From Geothrix sp. (lineage in GTDB: Bacteria; Acidobacteriota; Holophagae; Holophagales; Holophagaceae), in contig JAUXSE010000017.1 in assembly GCA_030681515.1 (NCBI GenBank), positions 62,001 to 126,000 of the forward strand: a stretch of 64,000 nucleotides of DNA. The letters are read 5' to 3'. Both the position numbers and the translations under genes were made by a program. Of the stretch, positions 24,466 through 33,143 are shown piece by piece. Under the pieces are notes generated by a model, which saw only the letters and a program-made list of their open reading frames with translations, was not told the origin of the DNA and made no database searches. Within the stretch, counting starts at the first letter, position 1. Each line of letters begins with the position of its first letter.

Positions 24466-25980
24466 ATGCAGCCCAATCAGTACCGCGATGTGCGCCTTGA
24501 AAAGCTCGGGAAGCTGAAGGCCCTGGGCCTGGATGTCTGGCCCCGGAAGGCGAAGCGCACCCACGGCATCGCGCAGCTGGCCGCGGCCTATGCCGATGCC
24601 GAGGCCTGGCCCAACGAGCAGCTGGAGGATCTGGGCCTTGCGGTGTCGGTCATGGGCCGCGTGCTCGCCATCCGCGAGATGGGCAAGAGCGTCTTCGCCC
24701 ACCTCACCGAGAACGGGGAAAAGATCCAGGCCTTCTTCCGCACGAACGACCTGGCCGAGCCCGGCTGGGACGTGCTCAAGCTCCTCGACATGGGCGATTT
24801 CATCAGCGTCACGGGCCCGCTCATGCGCACCAAGACCGGCGAACTGAGCGTGCGGGTGAAGGAGATCCAGTTCCTCGGCAAGGCCCTGCTGCCCCTGCCC
24901 GAGAAGTGGCATGGCCTGCAGGACAAGGAACAGCGCTACCGCCAGCGGTACCTGGATCTCATCTCCAACGGCGAGGTGCTGAAGACCTTCCAGACCCGTT
25001 CGCGCATCGTGAGCGCCGTGCGGCGTTTCATGGAGGACCAGGGCTACCTCGAAGTCGAGACGCCCATGATGCAGCCCATCCCGGGCGGGGCCACGGCCCG
25101 GCCTTTCGTCACGCACCACAACGCCCTGGGCATGGACCTCTACCTGCGCGTCGCGCCAGAACTCTACCTCAAGCGCCTCATCGTGGGTGGCTTCGAGAAG
25201 GTCTTCGAGATCAACCGCAACTTCCGCAACGAAGGCCTCAGCGCCCGTCACAACCCCGAATTCACCATGATGGAAATGTACGAAGCGGGCAGCGATCTGC
25301 GGGACATGATGGCCCTCACGGAAAACCTGCTGTCCACCGTGGCGCGCGATGTCATGGGCTCCGAACAGCTGCCCTGGGGCGAGCAGGTGATCTCCTACGC
25401 CGCGCCCTTCCACCGCCTCACCATGAAGGATGCCATCGCCGGGTACGGCCACGTCGAGCGGCACCTGCTGGAGGACGGCGAAAGCGTGCGCACCCTGGCC
25501 AGGTCCGTTTTCATTGAGGACGTGGACAAGAAGACGCTGGGCACCCTGCTGGGCGACCTCTTCGAGCACCATGCGGAGAAGCAGCTCATCCAGCCCACCT
25601 TCATCACCGACTACCCCATCGAGCTGTCCCCCCTCACCAAGACACTGGATGGCGACGACCGCTTCGTGGACCGTTTCGAGTTGTTCATCGGCGGCATGGA
25701 GATCGCCAACGCCTACTCCGAGCTGAACGATCCCGTGGATCAGATGGGCCGCTTCCAGGCCCAGATGGACGAGCGGGACGCAGGCAACGACGAGGCCATG
25801 CTGCTGGACCAGGACTTCATCACCAGCCTGGAACACGGCTTCCCGCCCACCGGCGGCGAAGGCATCGGCATTGACCGCATGGTCATGCTGCTCACCAACA
25901 GCGCCAGCATCCGCGACGTCATCCTCTTCCCCCTCATGCGCCCCACCAAGCCCAACGAGGTTTCAGACACCACGGAATGA
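24466..25980 (+). CDS. lysS: Lysyl-tRNA synthetase, class II
   Basis: 504 residues. It has the N-terminal OB-fold anticodon domain ('VMGRVLAIREMGKSVFAHL') and class II motifs: motif 1 in 'FMEDQGYLEVETPMMQPIPG', motif 2 'FRNEGLSARHNPEFTMMEMY', and motif 3 'GGEGIGIDRMVMLLTNSASI'. The start at 24466 has GGAG seven bases upstream; an ATG at 24445 is less likely. A TAAACT -10-like box lies at 24437-24442. Confidence 0.97.
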   Translation: MQPNQYRDVRLEKLGKLKALGLDVWPRKAKRTHGIAQLAAAYADAEAWPNEQLEDLGLAVSVMGRVLAIREMGKSVFAHLTENGEKIQAFFRTNDLAEPGWDVLKLLDMGDFISVTGPLMRTKTGELSVRVKEIQFLGKALLPLPEKWHGLQDKEQRYRQRYLDLISNGEVLKTFQTRSRIVSAVRRFMEDQGYLEVETPMMQPIPGGATARPFVTHHNALGMDLYLRVAPELYLKRLIVGGFEKVFEINRNFRNEGLSARHNPEFTMMEMYEAGSDLRDMMALTENLLSTVARDVMGSEQLPWGEQVISYAAPFHRLTMKDAIAGYGHVERHLLEDGESVRTLARSVFIEDVDKKTLGTLLGDLFEHHAEKQLIQPTFITDYPIELSPLTKTLDGDDRFVDRFELFIGGMEIANAYSELNDPVDQMGRFQAQMDERDAGNDEAMLLDQDFITSLEHGFPPTGGEGIGIDRMVMLLTNSASIRDVILFPLMRPTKPNEVSDTTE

Positions 25981-25990
25981 CTTGAAGTTT

Positions 25991-26070
25991 TAACCGCAGA
26001 TGTCGCAGATGGGCGCAGAAAAAGCCTGTATCAACTTTTCATCTGCGGCCATCGGCGTCATCTGCGGTTA
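25991..26070. repeat. CGCAGATG-type inverted-repeat hairpin
   Basis: TAACCGCAGATG begins the left arm (25991-26022) and CATCTGCGGTTA ends the right arm (26039-26070). The arms are 32 bp, mostly complementary, with a repeated CGCAGATG unit and a 16-nt loop. The same unit recurs as a single arm at 42466-42504. The rest of 25981-26153 has no gene. Confidence 0.82.
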
Positions 26071-26153
26071 GATGTAGGCTTTTTGTTTGGTTCCGATGTG
26101 ACGGAATCACGCTTGACCCGCTGCCATACTGACCGCCCGTCATTGGAGGCCCC

Positions 26154-27281
26154 ATGCCCGTCCCGATGCTTGAGCTCGCGCCGCAGAATGCCGCCGTGAA
26201 GGCGAAGGTGCTGGAGGGGCTTTCGGGCCTCATAGACCGTTCCTCCTTCATCCTGGGCGAGAACGTGAAGGGGCTCGAAGCCGAGATCTCCGCCTACGCG
26301 GGCGCGGCCCACGCCGTGGGCATGTCCAGCGGCACGGACGCCCTGCTGGCGGCGCTCATGGCCCTGGGCATCGGCCACGGGGACGAGGTGATCGTGCCCA
26401 GCTTCACCTTCTTCGCGTCCGCGGGCGTGGTGTCGCGCCTGGGGGCGAAGCCCGTCTTCATTGATCTCGACCCCGCCAGCTTCAACGCCACGGGCGCCCT
26501 GGTGGAGGCCGCCATCACGCCGCGTACGAAGGCCATCATGCCCGTGCACCTCTTCGGCCAGCTGGCCGACATGCCCGGCATCATGGCCGTGGCGAAGAAG
26601 CACGGCCTCCCCGTCATCGAGGATGCCTGCCAAAGCCTGGGCGCCAAGGGCTGGGGCAAGTCCGCGGGCCAGTTCGGCGACATGACGGCCTACAGCTTCT
26701 ACCCCACCAAGAACCTCGGCGCCTTCGGCGACGCGGGCATGACCGCCATCCGCGACGACGCGGCCCTGGCCGCCCGGGTGCGCCGCATCCGCGTGCATGG
26801 CATGGAGCCCGTCTACATGCACCATGAGGTGGGCATGAACGGGCGCATGGACGAGTTCCAGGCCCTGGTGCTGCGGGCCAAGCTGCCCATGCTGGACGGC
26901 TGGCACGCAGGCCGCCGGAAGCATGCCGCCTGGTACCTGGAGCGCATGAAGGGGCTCACCGCCGAGGAGGCGATCCTGCCCATCGAGGTGGTACCCGATG
27001 GCCGCCACATCTACAACCAGTTCACCATCCGCGTGAAGGGCGGCAAGCGGGACGCCCTGCAGGCCCACCTGAAGGATCGCGGCATCGGCAGCGCCATCTA
27101 CTACCCCATCTGCCTCCACGAGCAGCCCTGCTTCAAGGACCTTGGGTACAAGGCCGGCCAGCTGCCGGAATCCGAGCGCGCCGCCAAGGAAGTGCTCAGC
27201 CTGCCCGTCTACCCCGAGATGACCGGGACCATGCGCGAGGAAGTGGCGGCGGCGATCCTGGGGTTCTTCGGGAAGGGATAG
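26154..27281 (+). CDS. DegT/DnrJ/EryC1/StrS-family aminotransferase
   Basis: 375-residue PLP enzyme of the sugar aminotransferase family, which transfers an amino group to a keto-sugar nucleotide. The N-terminal 'GENVKGLEAEISAYAGAAHA', 'SSGTDALLAALMALGIG', 'VIVPSFTFFASAGVV', 'VIEDACQSLGA' and the Lys site 'SFYPTKNLGAFGDAGM' are clear. The enzyme probably acts in cell-surface glycan or lipid synthesis. No sugar-nucleotide gene is adjacent, so the substrate is unknown. GGAGG stands upstream of the ATG. Confidence 0.92.
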   Translation: MPVPMLELAPQNAAVKAKVLEGLSGLIDRSSFILGENVKGLEAEISAYAGAAHAVGMSSGTDALLAALMALGIGHGDEVIVPSFTFFASAGVVSRLGAKPVFIDLDPASFNATGALVEAAITPRTKAIMPVHLFGQLADMPGIMAVAKKHGLPVIEDACQSLGAKGWGKSAGQFGDMTAYSFYPTKNLGAFGDAGMTAIRDDAALAARVRRIRVHGMEPVYMHHEVGMNGRMDEFQALVLRAKLPMLDGWHAGRRKHAAWYLERMKGLTAEEAILPIEVVPDGRHIYNQFTIRVKGGKRDALQAHLKDRGIGSAIYYPICLHEQPCFKDLGYKAGQLPESERAAKEVLSLPVYPEMTGTMREEVAAAILGFFGKG

Positions 27282-27291
27282 GTCCGGCCAC

Positions 27292-27672
27292 CTACCCCTG
27301 CTGGGCTACGGAGGCCGCCCCCACCCAGGCGTCCAAGGCCGCCCGGGCGGCATCCTCGATCCCCAGGAACTGGACGCCGATCCCCACCATCTCCAGGGGC
27401 TCGGCGGCCGGCCGGCCACCCAGCACATAGGACACCGCCGCCAGGATGGGGGCCTTGGGCAGTTCCGGGTGGAGGAGCACCAGGCTCTCCAGCACCGCGC
27501 CGCGCTCGAAGAGGCGTGCGTCCCGGGCTCCCACCAGGGCGAAGCAGCCCCCGGTGCTCAGGTTGGTGATGCGCACATCCCGGTAGCCATGGCCCTTCAG
27601 GGTGAAGGAGATGCCGAACTCGGGCCCGACGATGATGCGCCGGGTATCGCGTCGGTCGGCGTAGCTGCCCAT
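27292..27672 (-). CDS. PilZ-domain protein
   Basis: 126 residues from ATG 27672 with GGAGG upstream. 'RRDTRRIIVG' carries the RxxxR of a cyclic-di-GMP site and 'RITNLSTGGCFAL' the D/NxSxxG element, so it probably binds c-di-GMP and passes the signal to motility or adhesion systems. The frame upstream to 27948 overlaps rplI and is not coding. It is divergent from rplI. Confidence 0.82.
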   Translation of the reverse strand: MGSYADRRDTRRIIVGPEFGISFTLKGHGYRDVRITNLSTGGCFALVGARDARLFERGAVLESLVLLHPELPKAPILAAVSYVLGGRPAAEPLEMVGIGVQFLGIEDAARAALDAWVGAASVAQQG

Positions 27673-27702
27673 GGGGGCCTCCAGGAGGCGGGAAATCCTT
27701 GC

Positions 27703-27731
27703 TTGGGTATCGGTTGCCCCCAGGATAGACT
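27703..27731 (+). promoter_or_regulatory. rplI promoter with long leader
   Basis: TTGGGT (27703-27708) and TAGACT (27726-27731) are 17 bp apart. A start near 27738 leaves about 145 nt before rplI. The leader holds a perfect stem GACGGCG/CGCCGTC (27793-27799, 27805-27811), which may matter for regulation of the ribosomal protein gene. Confidence 0.65.
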
Positions 27732-27883
27732 GGATTTTCTGATCGGCCTGAACCCATCGGGGGACAGGGCGGATTCCCCGGGATCCGGCCCTGACGGCGC
27801 AGGACGCCGTCTCACCCACGCGGGGACAACGCGAGCACCAGGCGCTGGCCGAACCCTCCCCCCCACAGCTCCCCGGAGTTCCC

Positions 27884-28336
27884 ATGGAAATCCTCCTGAT
27901 CGAGAACGTGACCCACCTCGGCGCCCGCGGCGATGTCGTGAACGTCAAGGACGGCTACGCCCGCAACTTCCTCCTGCCCCGCAAGATGGCCCTGCCGGTC
28001 ACCGCCGGCAACAAGCGCCAGATCGAGCTGGAGAAGGTCCGCGCCGAGAAGCTCCGCGCCAAGGAACTGGCGGACGCCAAGAGCCTGGCGGAGAAGCTCG
28101 AAGCCGTGAACCTCACCGTCGCGAAGAAGGCCGGCGAGAACGGCCACCTCTTCGGATCCGTCACCAACGCCGACGTGGCCGAGCTCTTCAAGGGCAAGGG
28201 CTTCACACTGGACCGCCGCGACATCACCGTGCCGCACATCAAGGATGCCGGCGCCTACATCGTGGACGTGCGCCTCTACACCGGCGTCCACGCCAAGGTC
28301 AATCTGGAAGTCAGCGCCATCGCGGCCGCCGTGTAA
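27884..28336 (+). CDS. rplI: 50S ribosomal protein L9
   Basis: 150 residues, the usual length for bL9, which binds 23S rRNA near the L1 stalk and helps keep reading frame. It opens with the family pattern 'MEILLIENVTHLGARGDVVN' then VKDGYARNFLLPRK; the central helix and the C-terminal domain (VTNADVAELF) are intact. GGAG lies upstream of the ATG. It is followed by an HU gene rather than the common rpsF/rpsR neighbours. Confidence 0.97.
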   Translation: MEILLIENVTHLGARGDVVNVKDGYARNFLLPRKMALPVTAGNKRQIELEKVRAEKLRAKELADAKSLAEKLEAVNLTVAKKAGENGHLFGSVTNADVAELFKGKGFTLDRRDITVPHIKDAGAYIVDVRLYTGVHAKVNLEVSAIAAAV

Positions 28337-28448
28337 GCCACCCACCATCCCGTCCCTCAGGTGGCCGGCCCCCGCAGGGGCATCCGGTCCCGCCGGGATT
28401 CGCCTGTCATCGGGAATCCCGCCCACCCCATCCCCAAGGAGTCCACCC

Positions 28449-28748
28449 ATGGCGAAGACCACCTCCAAGCCCGAAACCCTCGGCATCGCTGAACTCGCCG
28501 CCAACCTCGCGGAAGCTCAGGACCTTTCCAAGGCCCGTGCCAAGTCCATCCTGGACGGCGTCCGCGATCACATCGTCGAAACCCTCCTGACCGGCAACCG
28601 CGTCAACCTCTTCGGCCTCGGCATCTTCGAAGTGCGCGCCACCAAGGAGAAGATGGGCCGCAACCCCAAGACCGGCGAAAGCATCAAGATCCCCGCCGGC
28701 CGGAAGGTCGTGTTTAAGACGGCCAAGGGGCTGAAGGATCAGATGTAG
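28449..28748 (+). CDS. HU/IHF-family DNA-binding protein
   Basis: 99 residues, the size of HU or IHF, nucleoid proteins that bend DNA as dimers. The C-terminal arm region 'GRNPKTGESIKIPAGRKVVF' and the 'VNLFGLGIFEVRATKEKMGR' body are typical. An N-terminal extension of about nine residues precedes the normal start. It lies 112 bases downstream of rplI, probably in the same transcript, and ahead of two hairpins. Confidence 0.95.
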   Translation: MAKTTSKPETLGIAELAANLAEAQDLSKARAKSILDGVRDHIVETLLTGNRVNLFGLGIFEVRATKEKMGRNPKTGESIKIPAGRKVVFKTAKGLKDQM

Positions 28749-28761
28749 CGTTCGTCTCTGC

Positions 28762-28813
28762 TGCGAACCTGAGGTTCGCAGTCAACAACAGGCCGCCGCA
28801 AGGCGGCCTGTTG
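28762..28813 (+). terminator. Tandem hairpins after the HU gene
   Basis: TGCGAACC with GGTTCGCA (28762-28780) and CAACAGGCCGCC with GGCGGCCTGTTG (28786-28813) are perfect stems in series. No clear U-run follows, but the strength and position suggest 3'-end formation. Confidence 0.6.
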
Positions 28814-28896
28814 CATGCGTGAAGCCCAACAATTCCTTGGACGCAAAGCTCATCAGGTGTTTGACTGGGTCCACTTTTCAGGACGATGGGGGGCCC

Positions 28897-30357
28897 ATGG
28901 CGGTGACGCGGGTGGTGGTGTTGGGCGCGGGCGTGGCGGGCCATACGGCCGCGAGCTTCCTGAAGAAGTGGCTCGGCTCGAAGGCCGAGGTGACGGTGGT
29001 GTCCCCGAAGCCGGACTACAACTGGATTCCCTCGAACATCTGGGTGGGGGTGGGCCTGCTGCAACCCCGGCAGGTGCTGTTCCCCCTGGCGCCCGTGTAT
29101 GCCCGGCACGGCATCGCGTTCCACCAGGCGAAGGCCGTGGCCCTTCATCCGGAAGGAGAAGGGGAGAACCCCCAGCCCTTCGTGGCGATCGAATCCACCC
29201 TTCCAGGAGAGGAGGGGAAACCCAGCCGCCTCCCCTACGATTTCCTGATCAACGCCACGGGGCCGAAGCTTTCCTTCGAGGCCACGCCGGGCCTGGGGCC
29301 CGCCGGGAACAGCCTGTCGGTCTGCACGGCCGACCACGCCCATGAAACGGCCGGGGTATTCGACGAACTGGTCCAGCGCATGAAGCGGGGCGAGCGCAAG
29401 CGGTTCCTGGTGGGGACGGGGCACGGGCTCTGCACCTGCCAGGGCGCCGCCTTCGAATACATCGTGAACCTCGAGTTCGAACTGCGGGCGCGGGGGGTGC
29501 GGGACAAGGCCGAAATCGTCTACCTCACCAACGAGTACGAGCTGGGGGATTTCGGGATGGACGGCATCCACATCCGGCGGGGCGGCTACATCACGCCGAG
29601 CAAGATCTTCACCGAATCCCTGTTCGCGGAGCGGGGCCTGGACTGGATCACCCGCGCCCACGTCCAGGGGGTGGAGCCCGGCAAGGCGGTGTACGAAACG
29701 CTGGACGGGGCGGAGGGCGAAATCGCCTTCGACATGGCCATGCTGCTGCCCCCCTTCCGCGGGGTGGGGATGAAGGCCTTCGACCGGATGGGCGGCGATA
29801 TCACCGAGCGCCTCTTCGCGCCCAGCGGCTTCATGAAGGTGGATGCCGACTACGCGCCCAAGCCCTACGAGGCATGGCGGGCCGCGGATTGGCCCCGGAC
29901 CTACCAGAGCGGCGCCTACCGGAACATCTTCGCCGCCGGCATCGCCTTCGCCCCCCCGCATCCGGTCTCGAAGCCGAGGCAAAGCCCCAAGGGGACCTCG
30001 ATCACGCCAGCTCCGCCACGCACGGGCATGCCTTCGGCGATGATCGGAAAGGCCGTGGCGAAGAGCATCGTGGACATGATCGGAGGAAGCGTGGAACCCA
30101 CCCACACCGCCTCCATGGCCGAGATGGGCGCCGCCTGCGTCGCCTCGGCCGGGGCCAATCCCTTCACGGGGACCGCGGCCTCCATCACGGTGTTCCCCAT
30201 CGTGCCGGACTTCGAGCGGTATCCGGAGTACGGGCGGGACATCAACCACACCTTCGGCGAAATCGGCCTGGCGGGGCACTGGATCAAGATCATCCTCCAC
30301 CACCTGTTCCTGCACAAGGCGCGGATGCGCCCCTTCTGGTCCATGATCCCGGAGTAG
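28897..30357 (+). CDS. FAD-dependent sulfide:quinone oxidoreductase-like enzyme
   Basis: 486 residues. The FAD-binding GxGxxG is in 'VVVLGAGVAGHTAASFL' and a second nucleotide-site element in 'DFLINATGPKLSF'. Cysteines in 'SVCTADHA', 'GHGLCTCQGAAFEY' and 'GAACVASA' recall the catalytic cysteines of sulfide:quinone oxidoreductases, and the last 40 residues ('AGHWIKIILHHLFLHKARMR') are amphipathic, as in membrane-attached members. The enzyme probably oxidises sulfide or a similar donor and reduces quinone, but a different substrate is possible. A 61-residue gene follows three bases later. Confidence 0.78.
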   Translation: MAVTRVVVLGAGVAGHTAASFLKKWLGSKAEVTVVSPKPDYNWIPSNIWVGVGLLQPRQVLFPLAPVYARHGIAFHQAKAVALHPEGEGENPQPFVAIESTLPGEEGKPSRLPYDFLINATGPKLSFEATPGLGPAGNSLSVCTADHAHETAGVFDELVQRMKRGERKRFLVGTGHGLCTCQGAAFEYIVNLEFELRARGVRDKAEIVYLTNEYELGDFGMDGIHIRRGGYITPSKIFTESLFAERGLDWITRAHVQGVEPGKAVYETLDGAEGEIAFDMAMLLPPFRGVGMKAFDRMGGDITERLFAPSGFMKVDADYAPKPYEAWRAADWPRTYQSGAYRNIFAAGIAFAPPHPVSKPRQSPKGTSITPAPPRTGMPSAMIGKAVAKSIVDMIGGSVEPTHTASMAEMGAACVASAGANPFTGTAASITVFPIVPDFERYPEYGRDINHTFGEIGLAGHWIKIILHHLFLHKARMRPFWSMIPE

Positions 30358-30360
30358 ACG

Positions 30361-30546
30361 ATGAGCGGCCCCAAGTCCTACTCTCCGGTTGAAAAGGCCC
30401 AGCTCCGCGCGGCCTATTTCGCCACCAAGCCCACCGGGTTCACCTGCTATCTCCGCACCAGCCTTCCCTGGCAGGCCGTCCGGTTCATCCTGCTCAACCT
30501 GAGGATGATCCGGATCATTGGCCTGAGCCACCGGGGGAAGCACTGA
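30361..30546 (+). CDS. Small basic protein linked to the SQR-like enzyme
   Basis: A 61-residue protein whose ATG is three bases after the SQR-like stop. 'SLPWQAVRFILLNLRMIRII' is an amphipathic, basic stretch that could lie on the membrane. The tight spacing supports a role as subunit or anchor for the upstream flavoprotein. I do not recognise a named family. It is convergent with the LysR gene. Confidence 0.65.
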   Translation: MSGPKSYSPVEKAQLRAAYFATKPTGFTCYLRTSLPWQAVRFILLNLRMIRIIGLSHRGKH

Positions 30547-30562
30547 ACCGCCGAGGGCAGGC

Positions 30563-31474
30563 TCAGGATCCGAATTCCGCCGGGCTCAGCGACTGCAGGT
30601 AGCGCGTGAGCAGCTTCTGCTTCTCCTGGGTGGCCTTGACCTTTTTCTGGTAGATGGAGAACCGGTCCTCGGTGGGCCGGATGGTGGGGAACAGGGCCAC
30701 CAGGTCGCCTCGTTCCAGCTCTCCCAGGACGCTGTAGCGGGGCACCAGCAGGGCGCCCATGCCCTCCACGGCGGCGTGGATCATGGCCCGGATGTGGTTC
30801 ACGGCGATGATCCGGTCCAGTTGCGGCTGTTCGTGGTCCGGCACGGCCATGAGGAAGCGGTTCCACCAGGCGCCGGCCTTGTCCAGCGAAAGGACCGGGC
30901 CGCGAGAGAGGTCCGCCGGGACGCGCAGCCGGTGGGCCTTCCGGAAAGCCGGGGCGCAGGCCACCACGTAGGTCTCCCGGAACAGGGGCGCCTTCTTCAG
31001 GGTGGGCAGGGGATGTTCCTGGCAGTCAATGATCAGGTCGAGGCCGTCCCGGAGCAGGGGGGTGATCAGATCGTGGCTGAGGGTGAAATCAATCTCCAGG
31101 TCCGGGTGCGCGGCCAGGAAGGGCTGCATGTGTTTCATGAGGATGCTGCTGCCGAATTCCACCGTGGTGCCGACCCGGAGCCGGCCCCGGGCCAGGGTCT
31201 GGTGCCGCCTCAGATCCTCCGTCGCCGCGTCGAGGGTGGCGAAGACCTGTTCGCAGGCCAGGTAGAGGCGGCGCCCCTCTTCGGTCAGGCCCAGCTCCCG
31301 GCTCTTCCGGTCCAGCAGAGGCACGCCCGCGAGATCCTCCAGTTTGGCCATGGCGTGGCTGACCGCGGATTGGGTGCGGTGCAGCCGGTGGGCGCAGGCG
31401 GTGAAGCTCCCGGTCTGCGCCAGGGTGAAGAAGGTGCGGAGCTGGGGAAGGTCGAGCAGGGCGTCCATGGACAT
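30563..31474 (-). CDS. LysR-family transcriptional regulator
   Basis: 303 residues. The N-terminal helix-turn-helix is 'FFTLAQTGSFTACAHRLHRT' then QSAVSHAMAKLEDLAG; the rest is the periplasmic-binding-like effector domain. It is divergently placed from the ALDH7 gene with dyad operators between them (31473-31525), so it most likely controls that gene in response to a lysine or aminoadipate breakdown product. Its start codon lies within the first dyad, which suggests self-repression. Confidence 0.92.
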   Translation of the reverse strand: MSMDALLDLPQLRTFFTLAQTGSFTACAHRLHRTQSAVSHAMAKLEDLAGVPLLDRKSRELGLTEEGRRLYLACEQVFATLDAATEDLRRHQTLARGRLRVGTTVEFGSSILMKHMQPFLAAHPDLEIDFTLSHDLITPLLRDGLDLIIDCQEHPLPTLKKAPLFRETYVVACAPAFRKAHRLRVPADLSRGPVLSLDKAGAWWNRFLMAVPDHEQPQLDRIIAVNHIRAMIHAAVEGMGALLVPRYSVLGELERGDLVALFPTIRPTEDRFSIYQKKVKATQEKQKLLTRYLQSLSPAEFGS

Positions 31475-31525
31475 GAATCATATTCATGATTCATGTGAAT
31501 AGAATGAATTTTGTAATTGATACAA
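31473..31525. promoter_or_regulatory. LysR operator region between divergent genes
   Basis: Two dyads lie here. ATGAATCAT (31473-31481) and ATGATTCAT (31486-31494) form a 9-bp inverted repeat. TTGTA-ATTGA-TACAA (31511-31525) is a perfect T-N11-A LysR box. TTGTAA (31511-31516) and TACAAA (31533-31538), 16 bp apart, could be the ALDH7 promoter. The gene at 31557 follows with GGAGG five bases upstream of its ATG. Confidence 0.7.
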
Positions 31526-31556
31526 AAAACGGTACAAATGAAGCGTGGAGGACATC

Positions 31557-33071
31557 ATGAAAAAGATCCTGGAATCGTTGGGTATTGCAGATGTGAACGC
31601 AGGCGGCTTCTCGGGCGGCTGGATGGGCGGCGGGAAGGTCCAGACCGTCGTGTCTCCCATCAACGGGGAGGCGCTGGCCTCGGTCACGAACGTGACGCCC
31701 CTGGAGTTCGACGCCATCCTGGCCAAGTGCCATCAGGCCTTCGCGTCCTGGAAGCTGGTGCCCGCCCCCAAGCGCGGCGAGGTGGTGAAGGCCATCGGCG
31801 ACGAGCTGCGCCGGAACAAGGCGGCGCTGGCCGAGCTGGTGACCCTGGAAATGGGCAAGACCCTGCGCGAGGGCCTGGGCGAGGTCCAGGAGATGATTGA
31901 TATCTGCGATTTCGCCGTGGGCCTGTCCCGCCAGCTCTACGGGCTCACCATGCCCAGCGAACGGCGCATGCACCGCCTCCAGGAGCAGTGGCACCCCCTC
32001 GGCGTGGTGGGCGTCATCACGGCCTTCAACTTCCCCGTGGCCGTGTGGAGCTGGAATACCGCCATCGCCCTGGTCTGCGGCGACACGGTGCTGTGGAAGC
32101 CCTCCTCCAAGACGCCCCTGACGGCCATCGCCTGCACGAAGATCGCGGAGAAGGTGCTGCGCGACTTCGGCTACGACCCCGCCATCTGCAGCCTGGCCAT
32201 CGGCAAGGGCAGCGATATCGGCGATCTCATCAACACGGATCCCCGGGTGGCGCTGCTGTCCTACACGGGCTCGGTCCCCGGCGGCCGCCATGTGGGCAGG
32301 CTGGTGCAGGAGCGCTTCGGCAAGCACATCCTGGAACTGGGCGGCAACGGGGCGGTCATCGTGAGCGAGAAGGGCGATCTGGACATCGCCGTGCAGTCCG
32401 TCTATTTCGGCGCCATCGGTACGTCCGGCCAGCGCTGCACCTCCACCCGCCGGGTCATCGTCCACCATTCCATCCACGACACCTTCCTGGACCGTCTGAC
32501 GGCCCTGTACGCCAGGACCCCCATCGGTGATCCCCGCAAGGACGAGATCCTCATGGGCCCCCTGGTGGACACCGCCGCGGTGGAGACCATGCTGGCCGCC
32601 ATCCAGACCGTGAAGGACCAGGGCGGGCGCATCGTGTGCGGCGGCGAGCGGCTTCCGGCCGCCGGCGGCTGCTATGTCACGCCCTGCATCGCTTCGGTTC
32701 CGAAGGACCTGCCCATGCTGCAGGAGGAGACCTTCGCGCCGGTGCTCTACGTGCTGCCCTACGGCCCCATCGAGGAGGCCATCGCCCTCCAGAACGGCGT
32801 GCCCCAGGGCCTCTCCAGCGCCATCATCACCAATGACCATCGGGAGAGCGAACTGTTCCTGTCGGCGGCGGGCAGCGATTGCGGCATCGCCAACGTGAAC
32901 ACGGGCACCAGCGGCGCCGAGATCGGCGGGGCCTTCGGCGGCGAGAAGGAGACCGGCGGCGGCCGCGAAAGCGGTTCCGATGCCTGGAAGGCCTACATGC
33001 GCCGCCAGACCAGCGCCATCAACTTCAGCGGCCAGGTCGAGCTGGCCCAGGGCATCACCCTGGAGCTCTGA
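31557..33071 (+). CDS. ALDH7-family aldehyde dehydrogenase (aminoadipate-semialdehyde dehydrogenase)
   Basis: 504 residues, NAD(P)-dependent. Active-site Cys is in GTSGQRCTSTRR and the general-base Glu in 'KHILELGGNGAVIV'. The whole, including 'EEWHPLGVVGVITAFNFPV'-like and 'NTGTSGAEIGGAFGGEK', is the antiquitin/ALDH7A1 pattern, which oxidises alpha-aminoadipate semialdehyde (piperideine-6-carboxylate) in lysine catabolism. GGAGG sets the ATG at 31557. Regulation by the divergent LysR is likely. A GABA-type or other semialdehyde substrate cannot be ruled out. Confidence 0.88.
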   Translation: MKKILESLGIADVNAGGFSGGWMGGGKVQTVVSPINGEALASVTNVTPLEFDAILAKCHQAFASWKLVPAPKRGEVVKAIGDELRRNKAALAELVTLEMGKTLREGLGEVQEMIDICDFAVGLSRQLYGLTMPSERRMHRLQEQWHPLGVVGVITAFNFPVAVWSWNTAIALVCGDTVLWKPSSKTPLTAIACTKIAEKVLRDFGYDPAICSLAIGKGSDIGDLINTDPRVALLSYTGSVPGGRHVGRLVQERFGKHILELGGNGAVIVSEKGDLDIAVQSVYFGAIGTSGQRCTSTRRVIVHHSIHDTFLDRLTALYARTPIGDPRKDEILMGPLVDTAAVETMLAAIQTVKDQGGRIVCGGERLPAAGGCYVTPCIASVPKDLPMLQEETFAPVLYVLPYGPIEEAIALQNGVPQGLSSAIITNDHRESELFLSAAGSDCGIANVNTGTSGAEIGGAFGGEKETGGGRESGSDAWKAYMRRQTSAINFSGQVELAQGITLEL

Positions 33072-33143
33072 GGGTCCAATCAGGAAGGTGGATTCTTTGC
33101 CCCCTCGCATCCTGGAGGTTCTCGCTATGCTCTGGGGCATCCC

